A stretch of 36,560 nucleotides of DNA. Origin: Porphyra umbilicalis (lineage: Eukaryota > Rhodophyta > Bangiophyceae > Bangiales > Bangiaceae). The notes beneath the pieces were generated by a model, which did no database searches, was not told the DNA's origin, and was given only the letters and a program-made list of their open reading frames with translations. Positions within the stretch are counted from its first letter, which is position 1. Each line of letters starts with the position of its first letter. Below are positions 28,717-36,560 of this stretch, one piece after another. Where the stretch lies: the NCBI GenBank assembly GCA_002049455.2, contig KV919267.1:1-36560 (forward strand), in the 5' to 3' direction. The translations under genes and the position numbers were made by a program.

Positions 28717-31700
28717 ACTGTCATGTTTCTGGGAGGGTGGTGTATGTTGCGAAAAAAAGCACCGCGGATAGGTCTTTTCACGACGCTTCTCGATACAGAG
28801 CGGTCATGGGAGCAGCCTCCATTAGTTTTTTGTACAGTTGCGTGAGGACCCCCTCTTTGGCATCACTTTTTCAGTGCACGTCTATAAAGTCGAGCCGTCG
28901 CTCAACGGCCGGTGCGTGGCACGTCTGTGAGTTTCGCATATGCACGCGATGCTCCTTTGCGAGTCCTATCCGATGCCACAGCCCAAAACAGGCAGTTTGA
29001 CAAGCTGAAGCGTCGCCAACGCGTTTTTCGTAGGCTCCGAACCATTGAAATTGATGCGTCTGGGAGGGGTTGCGTATGTTGTGAAAAAAAGCATCGCCGT
29101 TCGGTCTTTTCACGGCGCTTCTCGATACAGAGCGGTCATGGGAGCAGCCTCCATTAGTTTTTTGTACAGTTGCGTGAGGACCCCCTCTTTGGCATCACTT
29201 TTTCAGTGCACGTCTATAAAGTCGAGCCGTCGCTCAACGGCCGGTGCGTGGCACGTCTGTGAGTTTCGCATATGCACGCGATGCTCCTTTGCGAGTCCTA
29301 TCCGATGCCACAGCCCAAAACAGGCAGTTTGACAAGCTGAAGCGTCGCCAACGCGTTTTTCGTAGGCTCCGAACCATTGAAATTGATGCGTCTGGGAGGG
29401 GTTGCGTATGTTGTGAAAAAAAGCATCGCCGTTCGGTCTTTTCACGGCGCTTCTCGATACAGAGCGGTCATGGGAGCAGCCTCCATTAGTTTTTTGTACA
29501 GTTGCGTGAGGACCCCCTCTTTGGCATCACTTTTTCAGTGCACGTCTATAAAGTCGAGCCGTCGCTCAACGGCCGGTGCGTGGCACGTCTGTGAGTTTCG
29601 CATATGCACGCGATGCTCCTTTGCGAGTCCTATCCGATGCCACAGCCCAAAACAGGCAGTTTGACAAGCTGAAGCGTCGCCAACGCGTTTTTCGTAGGCT
29701 CCGAACCATTGAAATTGATGCGTCTGGGAGGGGTTGCGTATGTTGTGAAAAAAAGCATCGCCGTTCGGTCTTTTCACGGCGCTTCTCGATACAGAGCGGT
29801 CATGGGAGCAGCCTCCATTAGTTTTTTGTACAGTTGCGTGAGGACCCCCTCTTTGGCATCACTTTTTCAGTGCACGTCTATAAAGTCGAGCCGTCGCTCA
29901 ACGGCCGGTGCGTGGCACGTCTGTGAGTTTCGCATATGCACGCGATGCTCCTTTGCGAGTCCTATCCGATGCCACAGCCCAAAACAGGCAGTTTGACAAG
30001 CTGAAGCGTCGCCAACGCGTTTTTCGTAGGCTCCGAACCATTGAAATTGATGCGTCTGGGAGGGGTTGCGTATGTTGTGAAAAAAAGCATCGCCGTTTGG
30101 TCTTTTCACGACGCTTCTCGATACAGAGCGGTCATGGGAGCAGCCTCCATTAGTTTTTTGTACAGTTGCGTGAGGACCCCCTCTTTGGCATCACTTTTTC
30201 AGTGCACGTCTATAAAGTCGAGCCGTCGCTCAACGGCCGGTGCGTGGCACGTCTGTGAGTTTCGCATATGCACGCGATGCTCCTTTGCGAGTCCTATCCG
30301 ATGCCACAGCCCAAAACAGGCAGTTTGACAAGCTGAAGCGTCGCCAACGCGTTTTTCGTAGGCTCCGAACCATTGAAATTGATGCGTCTGGGAGGGGTTG
30401 CGTATGTTGTGAAAAAAAGCATCGCCGTTTGGTCTTTTCACGGCGCTTCTCGATACAGAGCGGTCATGGGAGCAGCCTCCATTAGTTTTTTGTACAGTTG
30501 CGTGAGGACCCCTCTTTGGCATCACTTTTTCAGTGCACGTCTATAAGTCGAGCCGTCGCTCAACGGCCGGTGCGTGGCACGTCTGTGAGTTTCGCATATG
30601 CACGCGATGCTCCTTTGCGAGTCCTATCCGATGCCACAGCCCAAAACAGGCAGTTTGACAAGCTGAAGCGTCGCCAACGCGTTTTTCGTAGGCTCCGAAC
30701 CATTGAAATTGATGCGTCTGGGAGGGGTTGCGTATGTTGTGAAAAAAAGCATCGCCGTTTGGTCTTTTCACGGCGCTTCTCGATACAGAGCGGTCATGGG
30801 AGCAGCCTCCATTAGTTTTTTGTACAGTTGCGTGAGGACCCCTCTTTGGCATCACTTTTTCAGTGCACGTCTATAAAGTCGAGCGTCGCTCAACGGCCGG
30901 TGCGTGGCACGTCTGTGAGTTTCGCATATGCACGCGATGCTCCTTTGCGAGTCCTATCCGATGCCACAGCCCAAAACAGGCAGTTTGACAAGCTGAAGCG
31001 TCGCCAACGCGTTTTTCGTAGGCTCCGAACCATTGAAATTGATGCGTCTGGGAGGGGTTGCGTATGTTGTGAAAAAAAGCATCGCCGTTCGGTCTTTTCA
31101 CGGCGCTTCTCGATACAGAGCGGTCATGGGAGCAGCCTCCATTAGTTTTTTGTACAGTTGCGTGAGGACCCCCTCTTTGGCATCACTTTTTCAGTGCACG
31201 TCTATAAAGTCGAGCCGTCGCTCAACGGCCGGTGCGTGGCACGTCTGTGAGTTTCGCATATGCACGCGATGCTCCTTTGCGAGTCCTATCCGATGCCACA
31301 GCCCAAAACAGGCAGTTTGACAAGCTGAAGCGTCGCCAACGCGTTTTTCGTAGGCTCCGAACCATTGAAATTGATGCGTCTGGGAGGGGTTGCGTATGTT
31401 GTGAAAAAAAGCATCGCCGTTCGGTCTTTTCACGGCGCTTCTCGATACAGAGCGGTCATGGGAGCAGCCTCCATTAGTTTTTTGTACAGTTGCGTGAGGA
31501 CCCCCTCTTTGGCATCACTTTTTCAGTGCACGTCTATAAAGTCGAGCCGTCGCTCAACGGCCGGTGCGTGGCACGTCTGTGAGTTTCGCATATGCACGCG
31601 ATGATCCTTTGCGAGTCCTATCCGATGCCACAGCCCAAAACAGGCAGTTTGACAAGCTGAAGCGTCGCCAACGCGTTTTTCGTAGGCTCCGAACCATTGA

Positions 31701-34700
31701 AATTGATGCGTCTGGGAGGGGTTGCGTATGTTGTGAAAAAAAGCATCGCCGTTCGGTCTTTTCACGGCGCTTCTCGATACAGAGCGGTCATGGGAGCAGC
31801 CTCCATTAGTTTTTTGTACAGTTGCGTGAGGACCCCCTCTTTGGCATCACTTTTTCAGTGCACGTCTATAAAGTCGAGCCGTCGCTCAACGGCCGGTGCG
31901 TGGCACGTCTGTGAGTTTCGCATATGCACGCGATGATCCTTTGCGAGTCCTATCCGATGCCACAGCCCAAAACAGGCAGTTTGACAAGCTGAAGCGTCGC
32001 CAACGCGTTTTTCGTAGGCTCCGAACCATTGAAATTGATGCGTCTGGGAGGGGTTGCGTATGTTGTGAAAAAAAGCATCGCCGTTCGGTCTTTTCACGGC
32101 GCTTCTCGATACAGAGCGGTCATGGGAGCAGCCTCCATTAGTTTTTTGTACAGTTGCGTGAGGACCCCCTCTTTGGCATCACTTTTTCAGTGCACGTCTA
32201 TAAAGTCGAGCCGTCGCTCAACGGCCGGTGCGTGGCACGTCTGTGAGTTTCGCATATGCACGCGATGCTCCTTTGCGAGTCCTATCCGATGCCACAGCCC
32301 AAAACAGGCAGTTTGACAAGCTGAAGCGTCGCCAACGCGTTTTTCGTAGGCTCCGAACCATTGAAATTGATGCGTCTGGGAGGGGTTGCGTATGTTGTGA
32401 AAAAAAGCATCGCCGTTTGGTCTTTTCACGGCGCTTCTCGATACAGAGCGGTCATGGGAGCAGCCTCCATTAGTTTTTTGTACAGTTGCGTGAGGACCCC
32501 CTCTTTGGCATCACTTTTTCAGTGCACGTCTATAAAGTCGAGCCGTCGCTCAACGGCCGGTGCGTGGCACGTCTGTGAGTTTCGCATATGCACGCGATGC
32601 TCCTTTGCGAGTCCTATCCGATGCCACAGCCCAAAACAGGCAGTTTGACAAGCTGAAGCGTCGCCAACGCGTTTTTCGTAGGCTCCGAACCATTGAAATT
32701 GATGCGTCTGGGAGGGGTTGCGTATGTTGTGAAAAAAAGCATCGCCGTTTGGTCTTTTCACGGCGCTTCTCGATACAGAGCGGTCATGGGAGCAGCCTCC
32801 ATTAGTTTTTTGTACAGTTGCGTGAGGACCCCCTCTTTGGCATCACTTTTTCAGTGCACGTCTATAAAGTCGAGCCGTCGCTCAACGGCCGGTGCGTGGC
32901 ACGTCTGTGAGTTTCGCATATGCACGCGATGCTCCTTTGCGAGTCCTATCCGATGCCACAGCCCAAAACAGGCAGTTTGACAAGCTGAAGCGTCGCCAAC
33001 GCGTTTTTCGTAGGCTCCGAACCATTGAAATTGATGCGTCTGGGAGGGGTTGCGTATGTTGTGAAAAAAAGCATCGCCGTTTGGTCTTTTCACGGCGCTT
33101 CTCGATACAGAGCGGTCATGGGAGCAGCCTCCATTAGTTTTTTTACAGTTGCGTGAGGACCCCCTCTTTGGCATCACTTTTTCAGTGCACGTCTATAAAG
33201 TCGAGCCGTCGCTCAACGGCGGTGCGTGGCACGTCTGTGAGTTTCGCATATGCACGCGATGCTCCTTTGCGAGTCCTATCCGATGCCACAGCCCAAAACA
33301 GGCAGTTTGACAAGCTGAAGCGTCGCCAACGCGTTTTTCGTAGGCTCCGAACCATTGAAATTGATGCGTCTGGGAGGGGTTGCGTATGTTGTGAAAAAAA
33401 GCATCGCCGTTCGGTCTTTTTCACGGCGCTTCTCGATACAGAGCGGTCATGGGAGCAGCCTCCATTAGTTTTTGTACAGTTGCGTGAGGACCCCCTCTTT
33501 GGCATCACTTTTTCAGTGCACGTCTATAAAGTCGAGCCGTCGCTCAACGGCCGGTGCGTGGCACGTCTGTGAGTTTCGCATATGCACGCGATGCTCCTTT
33601 GCGAGTCCTATCCGATGCCCAGCCCAAAACAGGCAGTTTGACAAGCTGAAGCGTCGCCAACGCGTTTTTCGTAGGCTCCGAACCATTGAAATTGATGCGT
33701 CTGGGAGGGGTTGCGTATGTTGTGAAAAAAAGCATCGCCGTTCGGTCTTTTCACGGCGCTTCTCGATACAGAGCGGTCATGGGAGCAGCCTCCATTAGTT
33801 TTTTGTACAGTTGCGTGAGGACCCCCTCTTTGGCATCACTTTTTCAGTGCACGTCTATAAAGTCGAGCCGTCGCTCAACGGCCGGTGCGTGGCACGTCTG
33901 TGAGTTTCGCATATGCACGCGATGCTCCTTTGCGAGTCCTATCCGATGCCACAGCCCAAAACAGGCAGTTTGACAAGCTGAAGCGTCGCCAACGCGTTTT
34001 TCGTAGGCTCCGAACCATTGAAATTGATGCGTCTGGGAGGGGTTGCGTATGTTGTGAAAAAAAGCATCGCCGTTCGGTCTTTTCACGGCGCTTCTCGATA
34101 CAGAGCGGTCATGGGAGCAGCCTCCATTAGTTTTTTGTACAGTTGCGTGAGGACCCCCTCTTTGGCATCACTTTTTCAGTGCACGTCTATAAAGTCGAGC
34201 CGTCGCTCAACGGCCGGTGCGTGGCACGTCTGTGAGTTTCGCATATGCACGCGATGCTCCTTTGCGAGTCCTATCCGATGCCACAGCCCAAAACAGGCAG
34301 TTTGACAAGCTGAAGCGTCGCCAACGCGTTTTTCGTAGGCTCCGAACCATTGAAATTGATGCGTCTGGAGGGGTTGCGTATGTTGTGAAAAAAGCATCGC
34401 CGTTCGGTCTTTTCACGGCGCTTCTCGATACAGAGCGGTCATGGGAGCAGCCTCCATTAGTTTTTTGTACAGTTGCGTGAGGACCCCCTCTTTGGCATCA
34501 CTTTTTCAGTGCACGTCTATAAAGTCGAGCCGTCGCTCAACGGCCGGTGCGTGGCACGTCTGTGAGTTTCGCATATGCACGCGATGTCCTTTGCGAGTCC
34601 TATCCGATGCCACAGCCCAAAACAGGCAGTTTGACAAGCTGAAGCGTCGCCAACGCGTTTTTCGTAGGCTCCGAACCATTGAAATTGATGCGTCTGGGGG

Positions 34701-36560
34701 GGTTGCGTATGTTGTGAAAAAAAGCATCGCCGTTCGGTCTTTTCACGGCGCTTCTCGATACAGAGCGGTCATGGGAGCAGCCTCCATTAGTTTTTTGTAC
34801 AGTTGCGTGAGGACCCCCTCTTTGGCATCACTTTTTCAGTGCACGTCTATAAAGTCGAGCCGTCGCTCAACGGCCGGTGCGTGGCACGTCTGTGAGTTTC
34901 GCATATGCACGCGATGCTCCTTTGCGAGTCCTATCCGATGCACAGCCCAAAACAGGCAGTTTGACAAGCTGAAGCGTCGCCAACGCGTTTTTCGTAGGCT
35001 CCGAACCATTGAAATTGATGCGTCTGGGAGGGGTTGCGTATGTTGTGAAAAAAAGCATCGCCGTTCGGTCTTTTCACGGCGCTTCTCGATACAGAGCGGT
35101 CATGGGAGCAGCCTCCATTAGTTTTTTGTACAGTTGCGTGAGGACCCCCTCTTTGGCATCACTTTTTCAGTGCACGTCTATAAAGTCGAGCCGTCGCTCA
35201 ACGGCCGGTGCGTGGCACGTCTGTGAGTTTCGCATATGCACGCGATGCTCCTTTGCGAGTCCTATCCGATGCCACAGCCAAAACAGGCAGTTTGACAAGC
35301 TGAAGCGTCGCCAACGCGTTTTTCGTAGGCTCCGAACCATTGAAATTGATGCGTCTGGGAGGGGTTGCGTATGTTGTGAAAAAAAGCATCGCCGTTCGGT
35401 CTTTTCACGGCGCTTCTCGATACAGAGCGGTCATGGAGCAGCCTCCATTAGTTTTTTGTACAGTTGCGTGAGGACCCCCTCTTTGGCATCACTTTTCAGT
35501 GCACGTCTATAAAGTCGAGCCGTCGCTCAACGGCCGGTGCGTGGAGTCTGTGAGTTTCGCATATGCACGCGATGCTCCTTTGCGAGTCCTATCCGATGCC
35601 ACAGCCCAAAACAGGCAGTTTGACAAGCTGAAGCGTCGCCAACGCGTTTTTTCGTAGGCTCCGAACCATTGAAATTGATGCGTCTGGGAGGGGTTGCGTA
35701 TGTTGTGAAAAAAAGCATCGCCGTTCGGTCTTTTCACGGCGCTTCTCGATACAGAGCGGTCATGGAGCAGCCTCCATTAGTTTTTTGTACAGTTGCGTGA
35801 GGACCCCCTCTTTGGCATCACTTTTTCAGTGCACGTCTATAAAGTCGAGCCGTCGCTCAACGGCCGGTGCGTGGCACGTCTGTGAGTTTCGCATATGCAC
35901 GCGATGCTCCTTTGCGAGTCCTATCCGATGCCACAGCCCAAAACAGGCAGTTTGACAAGCTGAAGCGTCGCCAACGCGTTTTCGTAGGCTCCGAACCATT
36001 GAAATTGATGCGTCTGGGAGGGGTTGCGTATGTTGTGAAAAAAAGCATCGCCGTTCGGTCTTTTCACGGCGCTTCTCGATACAGAGCGGTCATGGAGCAG
36101 CCTCCATTAGTTTTTTGTACAGTTGCGTGAGGACCCCTCTTTGGCATCACTTTTCAGTGCACGTCTATAAAGTCGAGCCCGTCGCTCAACGGCCGGTGCG
36201 TGGCACGTCTGTGAGTTTTCGCATATGCACGCGATGCTCCTTTGCGAGTCCTATCCGATTGCCACAGCCCAAAACAGGCAGTTTGACAAGCTGAAGCGTC
36301 GCCAACGCGTTTTTCGTAGGCTCCGAACCATTGAAATTGATGCGTCTGGGAGGGGTTGCGTATGTTGTGAAAAAAAGCATCGCCGTTCGGTCTTTTCACG
36401 GCGCTTCTCGATACAGAGCGGTCATGGGAGCAGCCTCATTAGTTTTTTGTACAGTTGCGTGAGGACCCCCTCTTTGGCATCACTTTTTCAGTGCACGTCT
36501 ATAAAGTCGAGCCGTCGCTCAACGGCCGGTGCGTGGCACGTCTGTGAGTTTCGCATATGC
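28709..36560. repeat. Satellite DNA: 332-bp unit, 24 tandem copies
   Basis: Taking TGGGAGGGG as the unit start, copies begin at 28730, 29061, 29393, 29725, 30057, 30389, 30719, 31049, 31381, 31713, 32045, 32377, 32709, 33041, 33371, 33702, 34034, 34366, 34695, 35025, 35356, 35685, 36015 and 36347; the last is cut by the window end. The basic period is 332 bp. The first copy is clearly diverged over its first 60 bases (28709-28790), as expected at an array edge; the others are nearly identical. Each unit has lower GC than the flanks, a TATAAAG word, a GCATATGC palindrome and two short GCCGT/ACGGC hairpins. Frames of 80-108 codons occur on both strands, but 332 is not a multiple of 3 and they do not connect. 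No rRNA, snRNA or telomere motif is recognised. A centromeric, subtelomeric or spacer satellite is possible. Confidence 0.97.

Noticed and set aside
29025..29045. CENP-B-box-like sequence TTTCGTAGGCTCCGAAC in each satellite unit
   Set aside because: It shares the TTCG start, but the essential A and CGGG positions of the box do not match.
29045..36399. Dozens of 80-167-codon frames in the satellite array (both strands), some with Cys-rich motifs such as CVCCEKKHRR
   Set aside because: They are copies of the same frame regenerated by each 332-bp unit. The unit length is not a multiple of three, starts and stops rotate, and single-base indels merge or split them freely. Nothing suggests translation.
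28709..36560. CRISPR array, 5S rRNA cluster, spliceosomal RNA cluster or telomere repeat
   Set aside because: The whole 332-bp unit repeats with no variable spacers. No 5S internal promoter or core sequence and no U1/U2/U4/U5/U6 landmark can be found, only a chance CGATACAGAG shared with U6. No TTAGGG/TTTAGGG-type repeats are present.

Overview
This window looks like nuclear DNA of a photosynthetic eukaryote, most likely a high-GC alga. It carries a gamma-COP coatomer gene with one GT-AG intron, a TatA/Tha4-type thylakoid translocase gene, a tRNA-Ile with the eukaryotic AAU anticodon and no encoded CCA, and a TATA box. Genes are widely spaced and nearly intron-free, third codon positions are very GC-rich, and Ala/Gly/Pro/Arg low-complexity stretches are extreme. 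A bangiophyte red alga (Porphyra/Pyropia type) would fit, and a GC-rich green alga is the main alternative. The species cannot be settled from the sequence alone.

Layout. 1-1426: possible minus-strand exon, then AT-richer spacer. 1427-1500: tRNA-Ile(AAU), minus strand. 1870-3770: GC-rich block open in most frames, with no gene I can resolve. 3771-5704: no supported gene. 5705-7262: a candidate non-autonomous DNA transposon with terminal inverted repeats. 7348-8825: a gene with a TATA box for a 412-residue basic protein carrying a KEN motif. 9203-9799: TatA/Tha4-like protein with a collapsed low-complexity tail. 10111-10704: small orphan CDS starting inside a perfect 20-bp inverted repeat. 11206-14240: gamma-COP, complete. 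14286-14412: strong stem-loops just after it. 14923-20474 (minus): large PDXDC1-like protein with an SR-rich tail. 22111-23883: Ala/Pro-rich protein of unknown function. 25615-26606: two convergent unrecognised gene pieces. 26771-26956: 9-bp minisatellite. 27520-27904: hairpin-rich segment with a tRNA-like B box. 28709-36560: a satellite array of 24 copies (last one cut by the window edge) of a 332-bp unit.

The genes do not form a pathway. They are ordinary single eukaryotic genes: vesicle coat, thylakoid protein export, a PLP-fold pseudoenzyme. The unusual content lies elsewhere: the nearly identical satellite array, the TIR element, perfect inverted repeats that touch a start and a stop codon, a 62-nt miRNA-precursor-like hairpin behind gamma-COP, and coding frames that jump at long C/G runs. 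Single-base indels also rise sharply toward the end of the array. Much of the frame jumping is therefore probably uncorrected long-read error rather than biology.
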